Under the pieces are notes generated by a model. That model made no database searches and had not been told where the DNA came from. It saw only the letters and a list, made by a program, of their open reading frames with translations. The position numbers and the translations under genes were made by a program. A stretch of 64,000 nucleotides of DNA from Streptomyces sp. SA15 (GTDB lineage: Bacteria > Actinomycetota > Actinomycetes > Streptomycetales > Streptomycetaceae): NCBI RefSeq assembly GCF_002291145.1, contig NZ_NTGE01000142.1:1-64000 (forward strand), given 5' to 3'. The first letter of the stretch is position 1, and each line of letters starts with the position of its first letter. Shown here in pieces: positions 34,428 through 41,973 of the stretch.

Positions 34428-35046
34428 TCCCGTCGGCAGAGCACCGTTCGACGCGGTGCTCTGCGACGTGGACAACGTGATCCGGTACTACGACAACTCC
34501 CCGCTGACCGCGTTGGAACGCTCGGCGGGACTGGCCGAGGGCACCACCATGAAGGTCGCCTTCGCGCCGGAGCGCGTCGAGCCGCTGATCCTGGGCCGGA
34601 TCACCGCGCAGGAGTGGGCGGAATCGATCGCCAGGGCCCTGACCGGCCAGGTGCCGGGGGCGACGGCCGACGCACTCGGCCGGGCGCTCGTGGACTCGCC
34701 CTTCCACGCCGACGAGCGGGTCGTGGCCGCGCTGCGCCGCGCCCGCACTCGCGTCCCACTGGTCCTCGTCACGAACGCGTTCCTCAGGCTCGAGGCCGAC
34801 CTCGCCTCGCTGGGCCTGGCCGACCTCGCGGACGACGTGGTGAGCAGCGCCCGCGTCGGCCTGGCCAAACCGGACCCCCGCATCTACGAACTGGCGGCGA
34901 AACGGGCCGGCGTACCGGCCGACCGCTGCCTCTTCGTCGACGACACCGCGGAGAACGTGGAGGCGGCGGCAGCCCTGGGCATGCGCCCGCTCCACTTCCG
35001 CGAACCGGCGGATCTGGAGCGGGCGTTGGAGCCGCTGTTCTCCTGA
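34420..35046 (+). CDS. HAD-superfamily hydrolase
   Basis: A 208-residue HAD phosphatase with motif I VLCDVDNVIRYY (residues 12-23), motif II LVLVTNAF, a motif III lysine in VGLAKPDPRIYELAAKRAG and motif IV LFVDDTAENVEAA. The helical cap between motifs I and II is of the beta-phosphoglucomutase/epoxide-hydrolase-N type. Substrate unknown. The GTG start lies inside the end of the LCP gene, so expression is coupled. Confidence 0.85.
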   Translation: MSDPVGRAPFDAVLCDVDNVIRYYDNSPLTALERSAGLAEGTTMKVAFAPERVEPLILGRITAQEWAESIARALTGQVPGATADALGRALVDSPFHADERVVAALRRARTRVPLVLVTNAFLRLEADLASLGLADLADDVVSSARVGLAKPDPRIYELAAKRAGVPADRCLFVDDTAENVEAAAALGMRPLHFREPADLERALEPLFS

Positions 35047-35059
35047 ACGATCAAACGAT

Positions 35060-35084
35060 CAAGGGCACCCCAGGGGTGCCCTTG
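35060..35084. terminator. bidirectional terminator between convergent genes
   Basis: CAAGGGCACCCC and GGGGTGCCCTTG form a near-perfect 12-bp inverted repeat around one A. It sits between the plus-strand HAD gene and the minus-strand copper protein gene. Confidence 0.75.
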
Positions 35085-35101
35085 AAGTTCGGCAGGCAGG
35101 G

Positions 35102-35464
35102 TCACATCGTGGCCCCCGCCATCGTGCGGCAGGTCTGCGCGCAGCGGCGGCAGGCATCGGCGCAGGCCATCATCTGGGGGTCGTCGGGCAGGGACATACA
35201 CGCCTCGGCGCACGTGTCACAGGCCTTGGCGCACAGGGCGCACATGTCGGCCGACATCGGTGAGCGGCGCATCATCATGTCCGCACACATACGGGTCGTC
35301 TCGGAACAGTCGATGAGCGCGCGCATGATCTGCATCTGGGCCTGGCCGCCCATCTGCATACAGGAGCTCATCGTCTCCTCGCACGCGCTGTGACAGGACA
35401 TGCACGCCTCGACGCAGTCCTGCATCTCCTTGCTCATGGGTGTGGTGCCGGCGGGCTGCTGCAT
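35102..35464 (-). CDS. Cys-rich four-helix-bundle copper-storage protein (Csp-like)
   Basis: A 120-residue cytosolic protein of the DUF326/Csp family, which stores many Cu(I) ions inside a four-helix bundle. About thirteen cysteines occur in helical CxxxC spacing: CVEACMSCHSACEETMSSC, CSETTRMCAD, CALCAKACDTCAEAC and CADACRRCAQTC, with many Met residues. No signal peptide is visible, which matches the cytosolic Csp3 type rather than the exported Csp1 type. ATG at 35464 has AAGGAGG 4 nt upstream. It may work with the copper genes at 42-46 kb. Confidence 0.88.
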   Translation of the reverse strand: MQQPAGTTPMSKEMQDCVEACMSCHSACEETMSSCMQMGGQAQMQIMRALIDCSETTRMCADMMMRRSPMSADMCALCAKACDTCAEACMSLPDDPQMMACADACRRCAQTCRTMAGATM

Positions 35465-35585
35465 GGTTCCTCCTTGGAGAGGGAGGGCCCGGGGGGGGTG
35501 GCCCTCACCCTTCCGTAGTACCCCCGTCCGCCCGTGCCCGCTACGGGGCGGACCGGAGGAATCCGCTTCGTGTGCGCCGGCCGAC

Positions 35586-35678
35586 CTACGGCTTCCTGCC
35601 CACGCCGCCGAAGTGTGTGACGTCCACGATCTCCTCCTCCGCCGCCTCGGGGCGCCAGCGGGAGCAGGCAGCATTCAT
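35586..35678 (-). CDS. possible 30-residue ORF or C-terminal gene remnant
   Basis: ATG at 35678 to TAG at 35586-35588 encodes MNAACSRWRPEAAEEEIVDV and then THFGGVGRKP. Base use looks coding and AGGAGG lies 2 nt before the ATG, which is too close for a good start. It may be the tail of a deleted gene. The ribosome-site strand is part of the inverted repeat 35679-35715. The rest of the 35465-35786 gap holds nothing else I can support. Confidence 0.3.
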   Translation of the reverse strand: MNAACSRWRPEAAEEEIVDVTHFGGVGRKP

Positions 35679-35715
35679 GTCCTCCTGCGACCGGCTGAGT
35701 GGATCGCAGGAGGAC
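35679..35715. repeat. perfect 12-bp inverted repeat
   Basis: GTCCTCCTGCGA (35679-35690) and TCGCAGGAGGAC (35704-35715) are exact inverse complements around 13 nt. As RNA on the minus strand it would bury the AGGAGG ahead of the 35678 ATG. Confidence 0.6.
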
Positions 35716-35786
35716 AGGTTGCGGTCTGCGTACGTTCGCTTCGGCGCAGCGGAGTCGATCCGGGGCCGCCTACCGGGTGGGGGCTG

Positions 35787-36584
35787 TCATTCGCCGATGC
35801 CCTGGCCGAACCCGCCGTCCACGGGCAGTTCCACGCCGGTGGTAAAGGTGGCCTCGACGGCCAGGTACAGCGCGGCGGCGGCGATCTCCTCCACGGTGCC
35901 TCCCCGGCCCATCGGCGTAGAGGCGTTGCCCTGTTCTATGAACTCGGCGCGCTGCTCGTCGGTCAGTTCGGCGACGCCCATGGTGGGAGTGAGGATGAAC
36001 CCGGGGGCGATCGCGTTGACGCGGACCTTGCGGGGGAGCAGCTCGGCGGCGAGCACCTTGGCGAAGGCGGCGACGGCCTCCTTCGCCCCGGAGTAGGCGC
36101 TGAGACCTGGGAAGATTTGGTCGTTGGAGACGGTGGTGAACACGATCGAGCCGCCCTCGGACATCAGCGGCGCCAGCCGCTGGACGGTGAAGAAGGCGCC
36201 CTTGGCGTTGACGTTGAAGATGCGGTCCCACGATTCCTCGGTTGCCTCTTCGAGCGTCTGGAACTCGGCGATGCCCTGGTTGACGAACAGGTAGTCGATG
36301 CGGCCGAGGCGGTCGGCGACCTGATCGCCGAGGGTGGCGATGGCGATGGCGTCAGTGGCGTCGGAGCGCACCGCGTGGGCCAGTGGGGTGTCGAGCGCCG
36401 CCTGGGCCTCGGCGAGTCGCTGGTCGCTGCGTCCGGTGTAGATCACTTCGGCGCCGCGGTCGGTTAAGGCCTGGACGATGGCCCGGCCCATGCCGATGGT
36501 GCCTCCGGTGACCACGGCCTTCTTACCCGCCAGGGCCTTCGGATCGATGGTTGGAGATTGCTGGGTGCTGTGGTTCGTTGCCAT
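35787..36584 (-). CDS. SDR family NAD(P)-dependent oxidoreductase
   Basis: A 265-residue classical short-chain dehydrogenase. The nucleotide loop is VVTGGTIGMGRAIV (about residues 23-36), followed by FVNQGIAEF (NAG variant), the catalytic Ser in TTVSNDQIFPGLS, YSGAKEA as the YxxxK pair, and a PVDGGFGQG end. Substrate unknown. ATG at 36584 has no ribosome site and lies 2 nt from the start expected for the MerR-type promoter at 36593-36623, suggesting leaderless mRNA. It is divergent from a MerR regulator, which probably controls it. Confidence 0.87.
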   Translation of the reverse strand: MATNHSTQQSPTIDPKALAGKKAVVTGGTIGMGRAIVQALTDRGAEVIYTGRSDQRLAEAQAALDTPLAHAVRSDATDAIAIATLGDQVADRLGRIDYLFVNQGIAEFQTLEEATEESWDRIFNVNAKGAFFTVQRLAPLMSEGGSIVFTTVSNDQIFPGLSAYSGAKEAVAAFAKVLAAELLPRKVRVNAIAPGFILTPTMGVAELTDEQRAEFIEQGNASTPMGRGGTVEEIAAAALYLAVEATFTTGVELPVDGGFGQGIGE

Positions 36585-36592
36585 GGCGGCTA

Positions 36593-36623
36593 AGCTAAAC
36601 CTTGACGTCAATGTCAGAGTCAA
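36593..36623 (-). promoter_or_regulatory. MerR-type promoter with 19-bp spacer for the SDR gene
   Basis: On the minus strand TTGACT (36623-36618) and TTAGCT (36598-36593) are 19 bp apart, the overlong spacing that MerR proteins correct by twisting DNA. The spacer contains the dyad TGACGTCA within CTTGACGTCAATGTCAG. The predicted start at about 36586 is next to the SDR ATG. Confidence 0.6.
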
Positions 36624-36643
36624 ACGCCTGTGCCGGGAGTCAC

Positions 36644-37024
36644 ATGTTCATCGGCGAGCTGTCGAGGCGCACCGGCGTCAGCACCAGGAGCCTGCGGTAC
36701 TACGAGCAGCAAGGGTTGCTGCGACCGCAGCGGCGAGCCAGCGGCTACCGCGAGTTCGACGAGTCCGATGTGGCCACCGTGCGCCGGGTCCGGATCCTGC
36801 TCGCGGCCGGGCTGAATACCGACCTGATCCGGGAGGTGCTGCCCTGCATGGCCGACGAGGGAGCCATCCTGGCGCCAACCTGCGAGGAAATGGCCCAGGA
36901 CCTCAAGCACGAACGCGAGCGCCTGAGCCGCTCCATCGAACAGCTCCAAGCCGCCCACGCCATGCTCGGCTCGATCATCCGCGCAGGCGAACCGGTCGCC
37001 GTCCGGGCCGGCTGCAACGGATAG
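36644..37024 (+). CDS. MerR family transcriptional regulator
   Basis: A 126-residue regulator. The winged helix-turn-helix is MFIGELSRRTGVSTRSLRYY (residues 1-20) with EQQGLLRPQRRASGYREFDE after it, then a dimerisation coiled coil (about 75-110, EMAQDLKHERERLSRSIEQL). There is no Cys metal-binding motif, so the trigger is not readable; the C-terminus is too short for a drug-binding domain. ATG at 36644 has GGGAG 4 nt upstream. The partner target is the divergent SDR gene. Confidence 0.88.
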   Translation: MFIGELSRRTGVSTRSLRYYEQQGLLRPQRRASGYREFDESDVATVRRVRILLAAGLNTDLIREVLPCMADEGAILAPTCEEMAQDLKHERERLSRSIEQLQAAHAMLGSIIRAGEPVAVRAGCNG

Positions 37025-37203
37025 GGACGCGAGCTCCGCAGCGGACGCGTCCACAACCTCGCCGGCACCATCTGACCGACCCCGACGCCTCCGGCATTGC
37101 CGCGATCTGCCGCCCAAAACCCGGCCTGGCGCCCGGCCGTCAGCTCAACCTGAGAACGTTCCGGGAGACCAAGGGCTGCCTGACCCGTCGTCGGGAGCGA
37201 GCA

Positions 37204-37842
37204 ATGTCAGACCCATCGGGCACCCTGTCGACCATGGATGGGATCGAAACTCAGCCGCTGCGTGACCGCCACGAACTGGACGCGGTGCTGCGCACCGGCT
37301 TTGACCTGATCGGGGCTGTCGCTCCGGGGCTGCGCTACCGGCTCGTCGGCACGGCAGCGGCTTGCCTGCAGGGCGTCGACCTGCCCGTGGGTGATGTCGA
37401 CATCCTCGTCGACCGACGCCACGCCGTCGATGCCGTTGCCGAAGCGCTGGCGGACTTTCCGTGTGTGACCGCTCCGCAATGGCTCGCATCGGCCCGGCAG
37501 TACTTCGCCTGCTACAGCCTGGACGGCGTTGGATTCAGCGTCAGCACAGTGGAAGTACCGTGCGACGAGGATGGATGGGAGTGCCAGGGACCCGGCCCCT
37601 GGCGGCACTACGTCACCGTGGACTGCGGCGGGCACCGCATCGAATGCGTGCGGCTGGAGCTCCGGCTGGCCACCGAGTTCCTACGCGATCGCTCCGACCG
37701 GTACCAGCCGCTACTGGCCCACCTCGGCGCTCGCGGCGCCGACCTCGAACTCCTGCAACAGAGCATGACCGTGCGCAGGGTCCCTGAGACGCTCGCGCGC
37801 CTGACCCGAGGACTCCAAGCAACCAGACCAGGCAAACCGTGA
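37204..37842 (+). CDS. nucleotidyltransferase-fold protein
   Basis: A 212-residue protein. YRLVGTAAACLQGVDLPVGD (about residues 39-58) followed by VDILVDRRHA gives the G-[ST]..DxD pattern of minimal nucleotidyltransferases, as in AbiEii-like or aminoglycoside/lincosamide transferases. The remaining metal acid is not obvious, so activity is uncertain. GGGAG lies 6 nt before the ATG. Codon use is less extreme than in flanking core genes. The 37025-37203 stretch before it shows no gene. I cannot name a substrate. Confidence 0.6.
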   Translation: MSDPSGTLSTMDGIETQPLRDRHELDAVLRTGFDLIGAVAPGLRYRLVGTAAACLQGVDLPVGDVDILVDRRHAVDAVAEALADFPCVTAPQWLASARQYFACYSLDGVGFSVSTVEVPCDEDGWECQGPGPWRHYVTVDCGGHRIECVRLELRLATEFLRDRSDRYQPLLAHLGARGADLELLQQSMTVRRVPETLARLTRGLQATRPGKP

Positions 37843-37874
37843 ACGGCGACTTTCGGGACAGCTCTTAGATCGTT

Positions 37875-37892
37875 TATTCCAGATCGGGAATA
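37875..37892. promoter_or_regulatory. palindrome upstream of the DUF6879 module
   Basis: TATTCC-AGATCG-GGAATA is a perfect 6-bp dyad in an AT-richer patch about 90 bp before the ATG at 37979. It could be an operator. Confidence 0.4.
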
Positions 37893-37978
37893 GTCCAGAG
37901 TCCGCATGGACGTGCAGCGATGTCCCTCCGTAGCGTCGTTGCGGGGGCGCCGAACGGGGCCCGAGAAGAGGAGGCGCC

Positions 37979-38188
37979 ATGGCACGCGAGGGACTCACGC
38001 GACTCACCGGCAAGCTCGACGGGCCCAACTGCGATGACGACGACTGCCCGAACGTCTACCGCACGGCAAACGGCTCCCTCGTGGTTCAAGGGAACGTGTC
38101 CCACGCCTTCGTAGCACCGGAAGGCGAGGCCTTGGTGGAGATCCCGGAAGCAGTACTCAGGGAGGCCGTACATGCTCTTGGATGGTGA
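37979..38188 (+). CDS. small conserved protein of a DUF6879 module
   Basis: A 69-residue protein starting MAREGLTRLTGKLDGPNCDD, with an acidic CDDDDCPNVYRT patch and a beta-rich remainder. I know such proteins as small Streptomyces genes placed directly before DUF6879 genes in WhiJ-like regulatory loci; the function is unknown. GAGGAGG lies 4 nt upstream. The stop overlaps the following reading frame, which starts at ATG 38172, so the two were coupled before the downstream gene broke. Confidence 0.7.
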   Translation: MAREGLTRLTGKLDGPNCDDDDCPNVYRTANGSLVVQGNVSHAFVAPEGEALVEIPEAVLREAVHALGW

Positions 38189-38784
38189 CGAGTGGCGGCG
38201 GACGTTCGACACGTACGAACGTGACGCATGGCGGTTCGAGGCCCAGCCCACCTACACGATGCCGAGGGAGGCCGAGAACGTCGCCCGCTTCCTTCGGGGG
38301 GGAGCCGAAGCCCGCGGACCACAATTCACGCTGGCATGAGCGGGTACGGGGATATGTGACGTCAGGGCGCTCCATCGGGCGCGTACGAGTCGTGCGGCGG
38401 CCGTTGACGGACTATCAGAGATACCAGTTCGCCTGGGGAATCCCCGGAAACATCAAAGCCGCGGAAGACATCCGCATCCTGGATGTCACACAAGGTGACT
38501 ACGGACTCCCCCTCTCAGGCGCAGAGCTGCTCACCACCGAGCTGTGCGGCAACGCGTACCGTCACGCCGCCGGTCCCGCGACCGTGCACGTCCACTGGGA
38601 CGACGGCACCCTCCACGTCAGCGTGCGGGACGAGAGCGACGTACTGCCAAGTCCGACCAGTGGGGGCATCGAACTCGACGGCGGCCGTGGTCTCTTACTC
38701 GTAAGTCGGTGCGCGCAGGCCTGGGGCAGTCGTCCCGTCCCAAGCGGAGCCGGGAAAGTCACCTGGTTCGAGCTGCACCAGTGA
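38172..38784 (+). pseudogene. frameshifted DUF6879 gene fused to a HATPase C-terminus
   Basis: ATG at 38172 reads GDEWRRTFDTYERDAWRFEA and VARFLRGG, typical DUF6879, up to a run of seven G (about 38295-38301). There the frame shifts; the continuing DUF6879 sequence (EPKPADHNSRWHERVRGYV, SIGRVRVVRRPLTDYQRYQF, DIRILDVTQGDYGLP) is in another frame. At about 38512 it switches without a stop to the C-terminal half of an anti-sigma-type ATP-binding protein (LLTTELCGNAYRHAAG, HVSVRDESD, GGRGLLLVSRCAQAWG). Removing one G would make a continuous chimera. The frame that carries both parts has its own ATG at 38182, but upstream of the G run it encodes unrelated sequence. Confidence 0.8.
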
Positions 38785-38805
38785 CAGCAACCCGAGGCAT
38801 ACGCA

Positions 38806-38842
38806 CGTCGCCCTCCGCCCAATGACCAGGCGGAGGGCGACG
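38806..38842. terminator. terminator between HATPase remnant and acyl-CoA dehydrogenase
   Basis: A perfect 14-bp stem, CGTCGCCCTCCGCC (38806-38819) with GGCGGAGGGCGACG (38829-38842), and a 9-nt loop, between convergent reading frames. An A-rich stretch follows on plus. Confidence 0.8.
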
Positions 38843-38859
38843 AAAACAGTCGGCGCAGC

Positions 38860-40017
38860 TTACGGCAAGTTCCGCGCCATCACGATCCGCTGGACCTGGT
38901 TCGTACCCTCGTAGATTTGTGTGATTTTCGCATCCCGCATCATCCGCTCCACCGGATAATCCCGCGTATACCCGTACCCACCCAGCAACTGAACCGCGTC
39001 CACCGTCACCTCCATCGCCACATCCGACGCGAAGCACTTCGCCGCCGCCCCCTGGAACGTGAGGTCGGAATCACCCCGCTCGGACTTCGCCGCCGCCGCG
39101 TACGTCAGCTGGCGGGCCGCCTCTATCTTCATGGCCATGTCGGCGAGCATGAACTGGATGCCCTGGAAGTCGGCGATCGGCTTGCCGAACTGCTTGCGCT
39201 CCTGGACGTAGCCCTTGGCGTAGTCCAGGGCGCCCTGCGCGATGCCCAGTGCCTGCGCGGCGATCGTGATGCGGGTGTGGTCCAGGGTCTTCATCGCCGT
39301 GGCGAAGCCGGTGCCCTCCTCGCCGATCATGCGGTCCGCGGGGATGCGGACGTTGTCCAGGTAGACCTCGCGGGTCGGGGAGCCCTTGATGCCCAGCTTC
39401 TTCTCCGGGGCGCCGAAGGAGACACCCTCGTCCGACTTCTCGACCACGAACGCCGAGATGCCCTTCGAGCGCTTCGTGGGGTCGGTCACGGCCATCACCG
39501 TGTAGTACTCCGACTCGCCCGCGTTCGTGATCCAGCGCTTCACGCCGTTGAGGACGTAGTGGTCGCCGTCGCGGACCGCCTTGGTCTTCATGCCGGCGGC
39601 GTCCGAGCCCGCGTCCGGCTCGGAGAGGCAGTACGAGAACATCGCGTCGCCCTTGGCGAGCGGGGTCATGTACTTCTTCTTCAGGTCCTGCGAGCCGGAG
39701 AGGATCACGGGCAACGAACCCAGCTTGTTCACCGCGGGGATGAGGGAGGAGGACGCGCAGACTCGCGCCACCTCCTCGATGACTATCACCGTGGCCAGCG
39801 CGTCCGCGCCCGCGCCGCCGTACTCCTCGGGGACGTGGACGGCGTGCAGGTCGCCCGCCACCAAGGCGTTCAGCGCCTCCTGCGGGAAGCGGGCCTCCTC
39901 GTCCACCGCCGCGGCGTACGGCGCGATCTTCGCCTCGGCCAGCGAGCGGATGGCGTCGCGGAGCATGTCGTGCTCCTCGGACGGGCGGTACAGGTCGAAG
40001 TCAGCCGATCCGGCCAA
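38860..40017 (-). CDS. acyl-CoA dehydrogenase
   Basis: A 385-residue FAD-dependent acyl-CoA dehydrogenase. The family signatures are present: YCLSEPDAGSDAAGMKTKAV (about residues 130-149), RWITNAGESEYYTVMA, the second signature QLLGGYGYTRDYPVERMMRD, and catalytic Glu in IYEGTNQVQRIVMARNL at the end. It oxidises a short- or branched-chain acyl-CoA to the enoyl-CoA and passes electrons to ETF. The start is TTG at 40017. It stands alone, divergent from the UDP-sugar dehydrogenase gene. Confidence 0.93.
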   Translation of the reverse strand: MAGSADFDLYRPSEEHDMLRDAIRSLAEAKIAPYAAAVDEEARFPQEALNALVAGDLHAVHVPEEYGGAGADALATVIVIEEVARVCASSSLIPAVNKLGSLPVILSGSQDLKKKYMTPLAKGDAMFSYCLSEPDAGSDAAGMKTKAVRDGDHYVLNGVKRWITNAGESEYYTVMAVTDPTKRSKGISAFVVEKSDEGVSFGAPEKKLGIKGSPTREVYLDNVRIPADRMIGEEGTGFATAMKTLDHTRITIAAQALGIAQGALDYAKGYVQERKQFGKPIADFQGIQFMLADMAMKIEAARQLTYAAAAKSERGDSDLTFQGAAAKCFASDVAMEVTVDAVQLLGGYGYTRDYPVERMMRDAKITQIYEGTNQVQRIVMARNLP

Positions 40018-40225
40018 GGTCTCTCACGCTCCAAAGACGCTGCGATGCTGGCGCTAATTACCGTTAAGTAACTCAAATTTTAGGGGCCCGCCCACCGGAG
40101 TGATACGTGAGCTTGGCGACAGCGGGAAAGTTGCCCGCCAAGGGGCTTTCCCATGCCCCGACTATGCTCTTCCCGCGCGCCCCCACGCGTACCACCCCGC
40201 ACCACGCCGTCCCCTGGAGCACCCC

Positions 40226-41569
40226 ATGAGCCTGAAGATCACCGTGATCGGTACCGGCTACCTCGGCGCCACGCACGCCGCGGCCATGGCCGAGCTCGGG
40301 TTCGAGGTGCTGGGGCTGGATGTTGTGCCCGAGAAGATCGCGAAGCTGGAGCGCGGCGAGGCTCCCATGTACGAGCCCGGCCTCGACGATCTGCTGCGCA
40401 AGCACGTCGCCGGCATCGAGGGGTCCAGCGGGCGCCTGAGGTTCACCATGGACTGGGCCGAGGTCGCCGCCTTCGGTGACATCCACTTCGTGTGCGTGAC
40501 CACCCCGCAACGCCACGGCGAGTACGCCTGCGACATGTCGTACGTCGACTCCGCCCTCGCCTCTCTCGCACCGCACCTGACCGGTCCCACGCTCGTCGTG
40601 GGCAAGTCGACCGTCCCGGTGGGCTCCGCCGACCGGCTGGCCCGCTACCTCGTCGAGAACTCCCCCGCCGGCGAGGGCGCCGAGCTGGCCTGGAACCCGG
40701 AGTTCCTGCGTGAAGGCTTCGCCGTGGACGACACGCTGCATCCGGACCGGATCGTGGTGGGGGTGCGCAGTGAGCGGGCGGAGGAGCTGCTGCGGGAGGT
40801 GTACGCCACGCCGATCGCGGAGGGGTCTCCGTTCGTGGTCACCGACTTTCCGACCGCCGAGCTGGTGAAGACCTCCGCGAACTCGTTTCTCGCCACCAAG
40901 ATTTCCTTCATCAACGCCATGGCGGAGATGTGTGAAGCGTCCGGTGGCGATGTCGCCAAGCTGGCCGAGGCCATCGGGTACGACGACCGGATCGGGAAGA
41001 AGTTCCTGCGGGCCGGGATCGGGTTCGGGGGTGGCTGTCTGCCCAAGGACATCCGCGCCTTCATGGCGCGCGCCGGTGAGCTGGGTGCCGACCAAGCGCT
41101 GACCTTTCTGCGCGAGATCGACTCGATCAACATGCGCCAGCGCGGGCAGATGGTGGAGCTGGCGCGGCAGGCGCTGGGCGGCGGGCCCTTCCTGGGCAAG
41201 CGGATCGCCGTGCTCGGCGCGACCTTCAAGCCGGACTCGGACGACGTCCGGGACTCGCCCGCGCTCAATGTCGCCGGGCAGATCCATCTCCAGGGCGGCC
41301 AGGTCACGGTGTACGACCCGAAGGGCATGGACAACGCCCGCCGTATCTTCCCGACGCTCGGGTACGCCGACACCGCCGTCGAGGCCGTGCGGGGCGCGGA
41401 CGCCGTACTGCATCTGACGGAGTGGCGGGAGTTCCGCGAGCTGGACCCGGCGGCGCTCGGCGAGGTCGCGGCGACCCGGTTGATCCTGGACGGGCGCAAC
41501 GCCCTCGACCCCGCGTTGTGGCGGAAGGCCGGATGGACGTACCGGGCGATGGGGCGGCCGACCGCCTGA
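40226..41569 (+). CDS. UDP-glucose / GDP-mannose dehydrogenase family protein
   Basis: A 447-residue NAD-dependent 4-electron dehydrogenase converting UDP-glucose (or GDP-mannose) to the uronate. The NAD loop is VIGTGYLGATHAAAMAELGF (residues 6-25); KSTVPVGSADRLARYL and AWNPEFLREGFAVDD follow. The catalytic cysteine lies in GFGGGCLPKDIRAF (about residues 269-282), and the C-terminal domain begins AVLGATFKPDSDDVRDSPAL. ATG at 40226 follows CTGGAG by about 5 nt. Gene context favours UDP-glucose 6-dehydrogenase for envelope polymers, but sequence alone does not decide the sugar. Confidence 0.9.
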   Translation: MSLKITVIGTGYLGATHAAAMAELGFEVLGLDVVPEKIAKLERGEAPMYEPGLDDLLRKHVAGIEGSSGRLRFTMDWAEVAAFGDIHFVCVTTPQRHGEYACDMSYVDSALASLAPHLTGPTLVVGKSTVPVGSADRLARYLVENSPAGEGAELAWNPEFLREGFAVDDTLHPDRIVVGVRSERAEELLREVYATPIAEGSPFVVTDFPTAELVKTSANSFLATKISFINAMAEMCEASGGDVAKLAEAIGYDDRIGKKFLRAGIGFGGGCLPKDIRAFMARAGELGADQALTFLREIDSINMRQRGQMVELARQALGGGPFLGKRIAVLGATFKPDSDDVRDSPALNVAGQIHLQGGQVTVYDPKGMDNARRIFPTLGYADTAVEAVRGADAVLHLTEWREFRELDPAALGEVAATRLILDGRNALDPALWRKAGWTYRAMGRPTA

Positions 41570-41973
41570 GAGCGGCCAGTTCCGGGAATTCGGTCGGGTT
41601 TCCGTGAATTAACGACGGGTTCGGCATAACTCCGGGAATTCTCGCGCGGTTTGGTGAAGAAACAGGCGAGAATACGGAGATTTCCTGTACGGCTGCACGG
41701 CCACGGCCGGTCTCACCGGCTGCGTATGGGCGTGCGGCACCAGGACCAGCACGCCTACATATGCCTACCCTCCCTGAAATCATCAACACGCGTTCGAATT
41801 CAATTCGAGCGGTATGGGGAATTGACCGTTCTCACAGTCCACCCCCCTGCGAAAGAGAGGTAGGCAACGGCTGTTTAACCGACGCGTAGTCACGCGGAAT
41901 CCGCCCTCCACTCCACTGGTCGTCATTCGCCACACCTTCCCATTTGGTTGACCTGACCATGCCAGGAGTGATC
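41570..41973. other. AT-richer intergenic region with palindrome
   Basis: About 400 bp with no convincing gene. It is less GC-rich than its surroundings, contains two CCGGGAATTC segments and a CCGTGAATTA relative near the left end, and a perfect inverted repeat TCGAATT-C-AATTCGA at 41794-41808. A TTGACC (41824-41829) could be a -35 for the downstream gene. I see no riboswitch I can name. Confidence 0.4.

Noticed and set aside
37843..37870. TTTCGGGACAGCTCTTAG, reminiscent of insertion-sequence terminal repeats
   Set aside because: No matching inverted partner, target duplication or transposase fragment nearby; could be chance.
38182..38784. HATPase-ending frame as an intact gene from ATG 38182
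   Set aside because: Its first 40 codons read the DUF6879 gene in the wrong frame; the true start is ATG 38172 in another frame.
41570..41973. Riboswitch before the copper operon
   Set aside because: No motif of a known riboswitch class could be traced by eye.
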